Part shown: piece by piece, positions 33,354 through 42,629 of the stretch
Layout of the letters: the number at the start of each line of letters is the position of its first letter
How positions within the stretch are numbered: the stretch's first letter is position 1
Source of the DNA: CADEED01 sp035502995
Lineage (GTDB): Bacteria; Pseudomonadota; Gammaproteobacteria; Steroidobacterales; Steroidobacteraceae
NCBI GenBank assembly: GCA_035502995.1
Contig: DATJTW010000062.1
Coordinates: forward strand, 14,934-78,933
Length of the DNA stretch: 64,000 nucleotides
Reading direction: 5' to 3'
The notes under the pieces: generated by a model
Told to the model about the DNA's origin: nothing
The model's database searches: none
The model's input: the letters and a program-made list of their open reading frames with translations, nothing else
Made by a program: the position numbers and the translations under genes

Positions 33354-35162
33354 ATGAAATCGAGATTGAAGTCCCCCGCCTTGCTGGCCATCGCGGCCAC
33401 CGCTCTCGCCGCGCAGGCCTTCGCGGCCGAGGCACCGAAGGTGCCGGCGAACCCGCTGCGCAACGCCTATTTCGGCGAACTGCACCTGCACACCGCGATG
33501 TCGTTCGACGCGTTCCTGATCGGCACGCGCGTCTTCCCGGAGACCGGCTACAAGTACGCGCGCGGCGAGGAAGTCGAGGTCAACGGCCAGAAGTTCAAAC
33601 GCAGGGTGCCGCTGGATTTCTGCGCGGTCACGGACCACTCGGAGTATCTCGGGCAGATGGCGCTGGCCGGCGACCCGAAGGGCCCGCTGGCGAACACCAT
33701 CTACGGGCAGACGATCGCGAAGGAAGGCACGAGCCAGAAGCTGCTGCGGATGTTCGGCCTCTCGGACACGTTCGGCACGGGCGGCCCGCGTCCGCCGGAG
33801 CTGCTCGACCCCGCGCAGCTGAAGAGCAACTGGCAGCGACAGATCGACGCCGCGAACGGCGCCTATCAACCCGGCAAGTTCACGACGTTCGTCGGGTACG
33901 AATGGTCGGCGCTGCCGAACGGCGCGAACCTGCATCGCAACGTCATCTTCAAGGGCCCGGGGTATCCCGAGCTGCCGTTCTCGTCCGTCGATTCGGCGGT
34001 GCCCGAAGAGCTGTGGCGCTACATCCGCCACCAGCGCGATCTCGGCCGCGAGGTGCTGGCGATCCCGCACAACTCGAACGTCAGCGACGGCCTGATGTTC
34101 TCGTACGCGGATTCGAAGCGCGATCCGATCGACAGCGAATACGCCGCCACGCGCCAGAGCATCGAGCGGCTCGTCGAGATCACGCAGACCAAGGGTACGA
34201 GCGAGACCCGCCCCGAGCTCTCGCCGAACGACGAGTTCGCGAACTTCGAGAACGTCGACTCGCTGCTGACCGTGCCGCGGCAGAGCAGCGTGAACGGCGG
34301 CTACGTGCGCCAGGCGTACGGCCGCGGTCTCGAGATCGAGAAGCGTGTCGGCACGAATCCGTTCGAGTTCGGCCTCACCGGTTCGTCGGACCTGCACACG
34401 GGACTGGTGTCCAGCGACGAGAAGCTAGCGCCCGGTTATCTCGACAACCCGCCGGACGTGCAGCGGCTGCTCGAGGTCAATCCGCAGTTCAGCTACACGG
34501 CGGTCAAGGGCAGCACGTCGGGCGTCACCGGCGTGTGGGCCGAGTCGAACACGCGTGAATCGATCTTCGACGCGCTGTATCGCCGCGAGGTGTTCGCGAC
34601 GTCGGGCACGTACGTGAAGGTGCGGCTGTTCGCCGGCTTCGACTACGCGCCGGGCATCACGAAGCAGAAGGACTGGATCAGGCGCGCGTACGCCTCGGGC
34701 GTCGCGATGGGCAGCGATCTCTCCGGCACCAACGCCCCCGGCAGGCCGCTCAAACTACTCGTCCACGCGGTGAAGGACCCGGACGGCGGCAACCTCGACC
34801 GCATCCAGGTGATCAAGGTGTGGCTGGCCGACGGCAAGGCGCAGGAGCGCATCTTCGACGTGGCCTGGGCCGGCGACCGCAAGGCCGACGACAAGGGCCG
34901 CGTGCCGGCGATCGGCTCGACCGTGCAGGCCGAGACCGCCACGTACACCAACACCATCGGCGCGACCGAGCTCGTCGCCGAATGGCAGGACCCGACCTTC
35001 AAGGCGGGCGACGACGCCGTGTACTACGCGCGCGTGCTCGAGATCCCGACGCCGCGCTGGTCCACCTACCTGGCCGTCGCCAACAAGCTGCCCGTTCCCA
35101 CCAGCGTGCCCTCGGCCATCCAGGAGCGCGCCTGGACCTCACCCGTCTTCTATCGCCCTTGA
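33354..35162 (+). CDS. DUF3604 periplasmic PHP-like protein
   Basis: 602 residues. A signal peptide (cleavage near AFAAEA) is followed by the DUF3604 signature YFGELHLHTAMSFDA at about residues 39-53, FCAVTDHSEYLGQM, VGYEWSALPNGANLHRNVIF, VLAIPHNSNVSDG and GLTGSSDLHTG. The metal-binding His/Asp pattern is PHP-like, suggesting a hydrolase, but no substrate is established. It lies 16 nt after HupE and 21 nt before a TonB receptor, and this four-gene order looks functional rather than accidental. Confidence 0.85.
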   Translation: MKSRLKSPALLAIAATALAAQAFAAEAPKVPANPLRNAYFGELHLHTAMSFDAFLIGTRVFPETGYKYARGEEVEVNGQKFKRRVPLDFCAVTDHSEYLGQMALAGDPKGPLANTIYGQTIAKEGTSQKLLRMFGLSDTFGTGGPRPPELLDPAQLKSNWQRQIDAANGAYQPGKFTTFVGYEWSALPNGANLHRNVIFKGPGYPELPFSSVDSAVPEELWRYIRHQRDLGREVLAIPHNSNVSDGLMFSYADSKRDPIDSEYAATRQSIERLVEITQTKGTSETRPELSPNDEFANFENVDSLLTVPRQSSVNGGYVRQAYGRGLEIEKRVGTNPFEFGLTGSSDLHTGLVSSDEKLAPGYLDNPPDVQRLLEVNPQFSYTAVKGSTSGVTGVWAESNTRESIFDALYRREVFATSGTYVKVRLFAGFDYAPGITKQKDWIRRAYASGVAMGSDLSGTNAPGRPLKLLVHAVKDPDGGNLDRIQVIKVWLADGKAQERIFDVAWAGDRKADDKGRVPAIGSTVQAETATYTNTIGATELVAEWQDPTFKAGDDAVYYARVLEIPTPRWSTYLAVANKLPVPTSVPSAIQERAWTSPVFYRP

Positions 35163-35183
35163 TTCCAGACACCTGAGAAAACC

Positions 35184-37505
35184 ATGAAAACCTTTTCGCC
35201 CTCACTAGCTACCTTGGCCGTGCGCGCGACGCTGTTCGCGGCGCTGGCCGGCACCGGCACGTCCGCCCTGGCGCAGGATGCCGACGCCGCCGTCGGCGCC
35301 GCGAGCACCCTCGCCGAACCCGCGGACGACACGCTCGCAGTCGTCACCGTCACCGCGCGCCGCCGCGAGGAAGACGTGCAGGACGTGCCGATCCCGATCG
35401 CCGCGCTCGACGGCCAGTCGCTCGAGCGCGCCGGCCAGTTCCGGCTCGAGGACCTGAACCAGCGACTGCCGAGCACGAACGTGCTGATCACGAACCCGCG
35501 GCAGATGAGCTTCGCGGTGCGCGGACTCGGCAACAACGTCGCGAACGACGCGCTGGAGTCCAGCGTCGGCACGTATCTCGACAACGTCTATCTCGGCCGC
35601 CCCGGCATGGCGAACTTCGATCTGATCGACCTCGACCAGATCGCGCTGCTGCGCGGCCCGCAGGGCACGTTGTTCGGCAAGAACACGACCGCCGGCGTGC
35701 TGAACATCCAGACGCGCGCGCCGAGTTTCGACCCGTCCGCCGCGTTCGAGACCACCGGCGGCAACGACGGCTACTGGCAGGTGCGCGGCGCCGTCACGGG
35801 ACCGCTGTCCGAGCATCTCGCCGGGCGTCTCTCCGCGTCGAAGACCTATCGCGACGGCTACATCGAGCAGCCGCTGCGCGACAACGAGCTCAACGAATCC
35901 AACCGCACCGGTGTGCGCGGCCAGCTCGCCTGGAACCCGAGCGAAGCGCTGAACGTCCGCTTCATCGCCGACTGGAACAAGGACGAGTCCGACTGCTGCG
36001 CCGGCGTCATCAAGTCCCTGGGCGCCAACGATGGCGCCACCTACCTGGCGCGCGTCGCGGCGACCGGGGCCATCTACCAGTTCGATCCCGACTACCGCAC
36101 GGTGTGGACGAACGGCTGGCAACACATGAGCGTCGACCAGGGCGGCGCCTCCGTCGAGGCGAACTGGAAGCTCGACAGCGGCACCTTGACGTCGATCAGC
36201 GCGTACCGCTACTGGGACTTCAAGCCGTACAACGACGCCGACGGCGTCTCGCTGAACGCGATCGTCAACGCCGCACAGCAGGTCAACGACGAACAGGTCA
36301 GCCAGGAGATCCGCTGGGCGTCGCCGACCGAAGGCGCGGTCGAATACGTCGCGGGCTTCTACGGCTTCTACCAGGCGCAGGACAACAAGCTGTTCACGCA
36401 GTACGGCCCGGACGCCGGCATCTGGTTCAGCCGGCCGCAGTTCGTCAACGGCTACACGCAGACCAACCAGGACCTGCACACGCGCAGCTGGTCGCTGTTC
36501 GGGCAGGCCACGTGGAAGGCGACCGATGCGTTCAGCCTGACGGCGGGCGTGCGCGGCACGCGCGAGCGCAAGAACACGGTGGTGGACAGATTGGCGCCGA
36601 CCGGGCCGAATCCGGGCATCGCCGCGTTGCTGCCGGCTTACTACTCGGGCGATCTCGAGATCGAGGACACGAACGTGTCCGGCCTGCTGAGCGCCGCGTA
36701 CAAACTGACCGACGACGTGTTGTTGTACGGCTCGGTGTCGCGCGGCGTGAAGTCGGGCGGCGTGAATCCGTCCGTGCCGCCGACCGTGGCCGGCGGCCTG
36801 CCCGCGAGCGAAACGTTGTTCATCGAGCCGGAGATCGCGCTCGACTACGAGCTCGGCGTGAAGACGGAGCTGTTCGAGCGCCGGCTGCAGCTGAACGCGA
36901 ACCTGTTCTGGACCGACGTGGACGACTACCAGGCCGCGCGGCTCGGCAACTTCACGGGCACCGGCATCTCCACGCAGATCCTCGGCAACATCGGTTCCGT
37001 GCGCACGCGTGGCGTCGAGCTCGAGATCGCGTCGGTGCCGGTCGAAGGCCTGACGGTGCAGCTGACGGCGTCGTACAACGACGCGAAGTACACGGATTAC
37101 AAGAACGGCCCGTGCGCCGCGGAGAAACCCGCCGCCCTGTCCTGCGACCTGACCGGCGAGCGCGTGTACCTGACGCCCGAATACGTCGTGAATCCGAACG
37201 TGAACTTCGAGCGCAAGTTCGAGCGGCTGACGGTGTTCACGAACGTCGGCTACTCGTGGCGCTCCAACTTCTACGGCTCGGCGGACAGCTCGGAGCTCGC
37301 GAAGGTCGACGGCTACGGCCTGCTGAACGCGCGCATCGGCGTCGGCGGCGATCTGCGCGACACGCACTGGTCGGCGTCGCTGTGGGCCAACAACGCGCTC
37401 GACGACATCTACTTCCAGTCGTTGAGCCGCGGCAGCTACGGGGAATACGCGGGCACGCGCGGCCTGCCGCGCACGTACGGATTGACGTTGCGCGTCGACT
37501 TCTGA
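35184..37505 (+). CDS. TonB-dependent outer-membrane receptor
   Basis: 773 residues. After the signal peptide (SALAQD) comes a plug with VVTVTARRREEDVQDVPIPI, LEDLNQRLPSTNVLI, FAVRGLGNNV and IALLRGPQGTLFGKNTTAGV, as in FecA/CirA-type receptors of oligotrophic bacteria. The barrel ends in YGLTLRVDF with a terminal Phe. It would bring in the substrate handled by the HupE/DUF3604 proteins encoded just upstream (inference). The intergenic distance of 21 nt and the terminator after the stop mark it as the last gene of the operon. Confidence 0.9.
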   Translation: MKTFSPSLATLAVRATLFAALAGTGTSALAQDADAAVGAASTLAEPADDTLAVVTVTARRREEDVQDVPIPIAALDGQSLERAGQFRLEDLNQRLPSTNVLITNPRQMSFAVRGLGNNVANDALESSVGTYLDNVYLGRPGMANFDLIDLDQIALLRGPQGTLFGKNTTAGVLNIQTRAPSFDPSAAFETTGGNDGYWQVRGAVTGPLSEHLAGRLSASKTYRDGYIEQPLRDNELNESNRTGVRGQLAWNPSEALNVRFIADWNKDESDCCAGVIKSLGANDGATYLARVAATGAIYQFDPDYRTVWTNGWQHMSVDQGGASVEANWKLDSGTLTSISAYRYWDFKPYNDADGVSLNAIVNAAQQVNDEQVSQEIRWASPTEGAVEYVAGFYGFYQAQDNKLFTQYGPDAGIWFSRPQFVNGYTQTNQDLHTRSWSLFGQATWKATDAFSLTAGVRGTRERKNTVVDRLAPTGPNPGIAALLPAYYSGDLEIEDTNVSGLLSAAYKLTDDVLLYGSVSRGVKSGGVNPSVPPTVAGGLPASETLFIEPEIALDYELGVKTELFERRLQLNANLFWTDVDDYQAARLGNFTGTGISTQILGNIGSVRTRGVELEIASVPVEGLTVQLTASYNDAKYTDYKNGPCAAEKPAALSCDLTGERVYLTPEYVVNPNVNFERKFERLTVFTNVGYSWRSNFYGSADSSELAKVDGYGLLNARIGVGGDLRDTHWSASLWANNALDDIYFQSLSRGSYGEYAGTRGLPRTYGLTLRVDF

Positions 37506-37517
37506 GGATGGTGGGGC

Positions 37518-37543
37518 GGGCGCCAGGGATGGCGCCCGTTTTC
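37518..37543. terminator. Terminator-like hairpin after the TonB receptor gene
   Basis: GGGCGCC-AGGGAT-GGCGCCC forms a 7-bp stem, followed by GTTTTC. It lies 12 bp after the receptor stop and just before the convergent PepSY gene stop, so it could serve both directions, though the T-run is only on the plus strand. Confidence 0.8.
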
Positions 37544-37551
37544 TCGTCCAG

Positions 37552-38868
37552 CTAGGTGCCGGCTGCGGGCCGCGTCAGCCAGCGGCCGAACCCGTGGTCG
37601 ATCAGCCAGATCGCGGCGACCGACATCCCGAGCAGCGGCATCACGATGCAGCAGGCGACGGCGATGCCCACGACCGCGCGCGGAAACCGCAGCTCGCATT
37701 TCGGCGGCGCGGACAGCCCGCCCTGCGGACGCCGCCGATACCAGCCGATGGATCCCGTGACGACCAGCCACACCAGCGCCGCGGCGACGACCGTGTTGAA
37801 CACCTGGTTGATGCGCCCGAAGAAGTGGCCCTCGTGCAGGTCGACACCCAGCGCGACGATCTTCGCGAGCATGGGGTAGTCGGTCCAGGTGACCTTGATG
37901 CGCACCGCACCGCTCCGGCCATCGAGCTGTAGATAGACCTCGTCGCGCGAGCGCGGGTGGTCGTCGCGCAGCGCGACCACGTCATTGCCCGGCGATGGCC
38001 GCAGTTCGAGCGTGCCGCGGGCGCCGGCGGCTCGCGCGCGGTCGACGATCTCGTCGAGCGTGAGCGCCTTCGGTATCGCTGCGGGCACGTCGTGCCCGCC
38101 ATGCGCTTCGTGCCCCGCGTGACCGTGCCCCGCCTGCGCGCCGCCGCCACTGGCGAAGAAAAACCCGATCGGCGATTCCTGGTGCGCCGCCGTCTCGATC
38201 GGCCCGAGCACGTTGCGCCCCCAGAACGTCGTCCACGGCAGCGCGGTGAACAGGAACGCGAGGAACACCAGCGAGAACCACGCGCCGACGGTGGCGTGCA
38301 GGTCGCGCCAGAACACGCGCGATCCCTGGCGCAGCCGCGGGTACAACACACCGGCGACGCCGGCGGCATTCCGCGGCCACCACAGGTACAGGCCGGTCAG
38401 CATCATGACGATGGCCCAGCAGGCACCGAGCTCGAGTAGATAGCTGCCCCAGGGCTGCACGGGCCAGCCACCGTGGAGGCCGCGCGTCACTCCGCGCAGC
38501 CAGTGCGTCGCCTCGACCTGCCCGAGATAGGCGCCGTCGTGCGGATTCACGAAGGCGGGATACGCCAGGCCGTTCGCCGCGGTGAAGAAGAACGCGGTCG
38601 ATCGCGCCGGATCGTCGCTGATCTCGATGGACTGCAGCGATTCCCGCGGCTGGTGCTTCAGCACGGATGCCAGCTGCGCATCGAGGCTCACGCTTCCGGC
38701 GCGCGGCTCGACGCTGACCTGCCCCGGATACAGCCACGCGCCCAGCTCCTCGTGCCACAGGTACAACACGCCCGTGACCGACTGCCACAACACGAAGGGG
38801 ATCACGATCAGCGCGGCGAAGAAGTGCCAGCGCCAGGCGCGTGCGTACAGTCGCGGCGCTCCGCTCAC
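37552..38868 (-). CDS. PepSY-domain membrane protein (PiuB-like)
   Basis: 438 residues with about five transmembrane helices. The N-terminal helix (WHFFAALIVIPFVLWQSVTG) and WRDLHATVGAWFSLVFLAFL fit the PepSY_TM family. A periplasmic loop carries a His-rich stretch (AQAGHGHAGHEAHGGHDV) suited to metal binding. PepSY_TM proteins are often paired with siderophore receptors and may act as reductases or chaperones in iron release. The GTG start at 38868 overlaps the stop of the receptor gene (GTGA), and there is no good Met near the N-terminus, so translation is probably coupled. Confidence 0.85.
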   Translation of the reverse strand: MSGAPRLYARAWRWHFFAALIVIPFVLWQSVTGVLYLWHEELGAWLYPGQVSVEPRAGSVSLDAQLASVLKHQPRESLQSIEISDDPARSTAFFFTAANGLAYPAFVNPHDGAYLGQVEATHWLRGVTRGLHGGWPVQPWGSYLLELGACWAIVMMLTGLYLWWPRNAAGVAGVLYPRLRQGSRVFWRDLHATVGAWFSLVFLAFLFTALPWTTFWGRNVLGPIETAAHQESPIGFFFASGGGAQAGHGHAGHEAHGGHDVPAAIPKALTLDEIVDRARAAGARGTLELRPSPGNDVVALRDDHPRSRDEVYLQLDGRSGAVRIKVTWTDYPMLAKIVALGVDLHEGHFFGRINQVFNTVVAAALVWLVVTGSIGWYRRRPQGGLSAPPKCELRFPRAVVGIAVACCIVMPLLGMSVAAIWLIDHGFGRWLTRPAAGT

Positions 38869-40964
38869 AGCTTCAGGCGCACGCCCGCGTACGCGGAACG
38901 CGGCGCGCCGGGATACAGCACGCGCGCGTCGGCGCCGGCCTGGTTCAGCACGTTGACGGCGGAGATGTATTCCACATCGGTCAGATTCCGCAGCTCGGCG
39001 AAAGATTCCCAGCGCGCCGACGAATAAGCGGCGCGCAGGCCGAACAACGTGTGGGAGCCGACCTCGTAGGTGTTGGCGAAGTCGGCGTAGCGGCGGCCGA
39101 CGAGATCGAGCGTGGGGCCCGCCTGGAACGCGCCGCGCCGGTACATCACCTCGGCGCGCGCGACGTGACGCGGCGCCGCCGGCAGATCGTTGTTGCCGTA
39201 CGCCGGATCCGAGTCGAACGAGAACTCGTTGACCGTCAAGCTCAGCAGCGGCTCGAGTCGGCCCGCGCCAACGGCGAAGCTGCCGGCAACCAGCGCCTCG
39301 ACGCCCGCATGCGTCGTGCGGCCGATGTTCGTCGACAGGCTGTTGCCCGGCGCCAGCGGGTCGTCGATCGAGAGGATCTCGCCGCGCAGCCGGGCGTAGT
39401 AGATGGTCGCATCCCAGCGCCAGCGTGCACCGCCCGCCTCCGCCTCGCCGCGCACCCCGGTCTCCAGCACCTCGCCGCGCATCGCGTCGAGCGTGGCGTC
39501 GTCGCCGCGTACGTCGTCCTCGAGCTCCATGTTCGTCGGCGCCTCGTGGACGCGGCTCAGGTTCGCGAACCACTGGCCGTGCTCGCCAAGCTGGCGGATC
39601 GCACCGAGGCGCGGATTTAGCGACGAATAATCGCCGCGCGGATGGCGCGTCGCACCTGTGGCGGCATTCACCGTGCGCACGTCGCGGCTGCCGTCCACCC
39701 ACTGGCCGCCGTAGACGAGCGTCCAGCGCGGCGCCAGTTGCCAGCGGTCGAGCGCGAACAGCTCGAGGCTGGTTGCCGCGTCGTCGACGTATTCGGTAAG
39801 GCCGTTCCGCTGGCCATGCAGGTTGCGATAGTTGCCGCCGGACACCGCGCCGTCGCCGGCGTTGGCGCCGATGAGGACGTCGTGCGCGCCGGCAGCCGCG
39901 TGATATCGCAGGCTGGCGCCCGTGTCGCGATGATCGGTATCGATCAGCAGGCTGAACACCTCGACCGGCGCGGCGGGTCCGGGCCCGTCGAAGTCGACGA
40001 GGATGCGCTCGACGATCGGGTGGTACAGCGACTGCCGCTCGTACGACAACCCGACGTCGAGCGAGCTCGCCGCGTCGATGTTCCAGGTGGTCTTCACGGC
40101 GACGCGCCGCGTGTCGACGCGTTTGCCGTAGTTGGCGTCGGCCGCCGCGGGCGCCTGCTGGTCCGGATCGGCCGCGGCCTCGGCGCGCGTCAACGCGCCG
40201 GGTAGTTTGGCGTCCATGTCGAGCGCGGTGACGAACACGCGCGACGACAGCGAATCGGACCACTTCCAGCCGGCGTTCGCGAACACGCCGCGCGTACGTT
40301 GCGAGCTGTGCTCGCGGTACCCGTCCCAGTCGCGCGCCTCGACCGTGGCCAATGCGTCGAACGACTCCGTCGCCACGCCGCCGCTGACCTGCCCGTTCAG
40401 CTGCCCGTGGCTGCCGCCGGACACGAACAAGGTCAGCGGATCGGTGTCGCGCGCGGTCGGCGACGTGAAGTCGATGGCGCCGCCCAGCGTGCTCGCGCCG
40501 TACGCGAGGCCGTTGGCGCCGTGCGCCACGGTCGCATAACGAGCGCTCAGCGGGTCGAGCACGCGGTTGTGGCTGTTGCCGTCGGCCGTGGTGATCGGCA
40601 GGCCGTCCTGCAGCAGCTTGATGCCGTTCTTGTCATAGTTGGTCGAGTCGAGATTCGAGCCGCGGCTCGAATAGAACAGTTCGTCGGAGCCGCTGAAGCT
40701 CTCGGTGAAGATGCCAGGCACGTAACGCAGCACGTCGGCGAGATTGGTGACGCCGCGTTCGTACAGGGCTTCACCATCCACCGTCGTGACGTTGCCCGGC
40801 GTCAGCGCGCGTTCGGCCTCGATATCGGCGGCGCGCCGCTGCGCGGAGACGATGACGGTCTCGGATGGCGACTGGTCCGCGTCCTGCGCGACACACAGGA
40901 CCGGGAGCAACATGAACGCGCCGGCGCAGGCGCGTGGCGCCGGGCGGAGAAAAGGGGATGGCAT
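38865..40964 (-). CDS. TonB-dependent siderophore-type receptor
   Basis: About 699 residues. The signal peptide (LLPVLCVAQDA) is followed by a plug with ETVIVSAQRRAADIEAERAL, VTNLADVLRYVPGIF, FYSSRGSNLDSTNYDKNGIK and NGLAYGASTLGGAIDF. The barrel ends in SAYAGVRLKL. The first gene of a receptor-PepSY operon, it is probably for ferric siderophore or another metal complex. The ATG at 40964 is used because it follows GGGAAT; an in-frame ATG lies 15 nt upstream inside a hairpin. Confidence 0.88.
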   Translation of the reverse strand: MPSPFLRPAPRACAGAFMLLPVLCVAQDADQSPSETVIVSAQRRAADIEAERALTPGNVTTVDGEALYERGVTNLADVLRYVPGIFTESFSGSDELFYSSRGSNLDSTNYDKNGIKLLQDGLPITTADGNSHNRVLDPLSARYATVAHGANGLAYGASTLGGAIDFTSPTARDTDPLTLFVSGGSHGQLNGQVSGGVATESFDALATVEARDWDGYREHSSQRTRGVFANAGWKWSDSLSSRVFVTALDMDAKLPGALTRAEAAADPDQQAPAAADANYGKRVDTRRVAVKTTWNIDAASSLDVGLSYERQSLYHPIVERILVDFDGPGPAAPVEVFSLLIDTDHRDTGASLRYHAAAGAHDVLIGANAGDGAVSGGNYRNLHGQRNGLTEYVDDAATSLELFALDRWQLAPRWTLVYGGQWVDGSRDVRTVNAATGATRHPRGDYSSLNPRLGAIRQLGEHGQWFANLSRVHEAPTNMELEDDVRGDDATLDAMRGEVLETGVRGEAEAGGARWRWDATIYYARLRGEILSIDDPLAPGNSLSTNIGRTTHAGVEALVAGSFAVGAGRLEPLLSLTVNEFSFDSDPAYGNNDLPAAPRHVARAEVMYRRGAFQAGPTLDLVGRRYADFANTYEVGSHTLFGLRAAYSSARWESFAELRNLTDVEYISAVNVLNQAGADARVLYPGAPRSAYAGVRLKL

Positions 40965-40969
40965 CGATG

Positions 40970-40990
40970 ATTCCCGCAAGGAGCGGGAAT
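40970..40990 (-). promoter_or_regulatory. Leader hairpin ATTCCCGC-N5-GCGGGAAT before the TonB receptor start
   Basis: The 8-bp perfect inverted repeat ends 5 nt before the ATG at 40964. On the transcript it would pair the GGGAA that could act as ribosome binding site. Its core TTCCCG-N7-CGGGAA equals the element at 10292-10310 before another receptor gene. Confidence 0.4.
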
Positions 40991-41021
40991 TCTAGGGATC
41001 ACGCGCGCCGCGACGGATGCG

Positions 41022-42527
41022 TCATTTTGCCGCAGGCGCGAGGTCCCGCTCCGTGCACGCGCCGACCCACTCGCGAAGCGAGCCGTCGTCGTTGCGGATC
41101 GGCGTCGCGCGGATCACGCAGGCGCGGTATTCGCGGGCCCGCGCGTTCCACAGGCGCGCGGGATATTCGTAGGCGTGCGCTTCGAAACACGCGGCGCCCC
41201 AGAATGCCTGCACCGCGGCGCGGTCCTCGGGATGGATCGCGTTGAACCAGCCGTGGCCCGCGTGCGCGTCCCACGATTGTCCCGTGTAGTTCTCCCAGGC
41301 CGGCTGCAGCACCGCGAACGCGCCGTCGCCGCGCGCCTGCCAGGGCACGTCGGTCAGCAGCTGGTTCAGCGCGCGCAGCCGCTCTTCGCTACGGCGGGAT
41401 TCCTCGTCGCGGTTCTTGCGCTCGATCAGGTCGGCGGCCAGGCGCGCCAGGATGTCGATGAGCCGCAGGTCACGATCGCTGGGCTGGTGCGGCGTCTTCC
41501 AGTGCGTGCTGATCATGCCGACGAGCTCGCCGCCGCGCGAGATCAGCGGCGTGGTCTGCGCGGCGCGGATGCCGGCCTGCAGCAGTTGTGCGCGGTCGGC
41601 GGTGCCGGCCATGAACGATTCGTTCTCGACGTCGGCGGCGATGACGCGCTTGCGGCTGCGGATGGCGACACCGCAGGTGCAGGAAGAATCCGCGCGCACC
41701 CAGGAGAAGAACCGCGCCGCTTCTTCCGTCAGGCCGCGGTGGCCGAGCAGCTTCAGCTCGCCGCGCGCGCCGAGGTACGGGAAGAACTGCTGCATCGTCG
41801 CGATGTCGGAACGCATGATGTTCCGCGCGGCGGCGATCAGCTTGTCGTAGAAGCCCTCGATGTCCGCCTCGTGCGCCATCTCGATGCTGAGCTGCTGCAG
41901 CATGCGCGTGGCCTCGAGCTCGTCGGCGAGCTGCGATTCGCGCTGCCGCAGGCGCTGGTCCGTCCGGTACCGCCGCAGCGAGAACGCGAGCTGCCGCGCG
42001 ATGACCAAGCTCACCGCGAGATCGTCCTTCGTGAACGCGTACGGCTCGCGGAAGTACGCCATGAACTTGCCGATCAGCGTGCCCTCGATGACCAGCGGGA
42101 TGAACGCGATGGCGCGGATGTCCTCGCCGAGCACCACGGACTTCAGCGGCTCGTGCAGGTCCGAGTGTTCGACGTCGGGGATCGTGATCGGTGCGGCGGC
42201 GCGTTCGCCCTTCGACCATGGCGAATGGCCCGTGACCGCGTCCTGGTAGCCGGCCGACAGGCCGTGCGTCGCGACGAAGCGCATGACGCCGGCGTCGTCG
42301 AACAGCAGGATCGCCGAGCGTTCGCAGGCCAGCGCGGCTTCGATGGAATACATCGCCGCGAGATGGATCTCGTCGAGCGACTCGGCGGCGTGCAGCTGCT
42401 CGCTGAGTAGATAGAGCGCATCGCGCTGGCGGTTCGCCGCCGCGAGCTCGCTGAGTGGAATCGCCGTCCGACGTTCGCGGGACGAATTGCCCGCGTCGAG
42501 CATCGTCACCTTGGCATGCTGGCTCAT
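41022..42527 (-). CDS. GAF-GAF-PAS sensory protein without output domain
   Basis: 501 residues. The first GAF domain (LYLLSEQLHAAESLDEIHLA, ERSAILLFDDAGVMRFV) spans about 35-175, a helical linker follows (LRQRESQLADELEATRMLQQ), then a second GAF (SDIATMQQFFPYLGARGELK, SSCTCGVAIRSRKRVIAADV) to about 365. A C-terminal PAS/PAC resembles that of hybrid kinases (ARGDGAFAVLQPAWENYTGQ, FNAIHPEDRAAVQAFWG). No kinase, GGDEF or HTH follows. ATG 42527 has GGGAG at 8 nt; ATG 42533 is the alternative. It probably works with the phytochrome kinase encoded 102 bp upstream. Confidence 0.8.
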   Translation of the reverse strand: MSQHAKVTMLDAGNSSRERRTAIPLSELAAANRQRDALYLLSEQLHAAESLDEIHLAAMYSIEAALACERSAILLFDDAGVMRFVATHGLSAGYQDAVTGHSPWSKGERAAAPITIPDVEHSDLHEPLKSVVLGEDIRAIAFIPLVIEGTLIGKFMAYFREPYAFTKDDLAVSLVIARQLAFSLRRYRTDQRLRQRESQLADELEATRMLQQLSIEMAHEADIEGFYDKLIAAARNIMRSDIATMQQFFPYLGARGELKLLGHRGLTEEAARFFSWVRADSSCTCGVAIRSRKRVIAADVENESFMAGTADRAQLLQAGIRAAQTTPLISRGGELVGMISTHWKTPHQPSDRDLRLIDILARLAADLIERKNRDEESRRSEERLRALNQLLTDVPWQARGDGAFAVLQPAWENYTGQSWDAHAGHGWFNAIHPEDRAAVQAFWGAACFEAHAYEYPARLWNARAREYRACVIRATPIRNDDGSLREWVGACTERDLAPAAK

Positions 42528-42629
42528 CGACATCGCTCCCGAACCACGACCCCTCGCGGGCAGTGTAGTCCGATTCCGGCGCGGGCAACGTCAGTTCTCC
42601 GACGACCCGGGGTAGGAGTCGTCCGGCGC

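Noticed and set aside
35205..37367. A 720-codon minus-strand frame opposite the second TonB receptor
   Set aside because: Low-complexity Arg/Val/Ala text antisense to a receptor with plug and barrel motifs.
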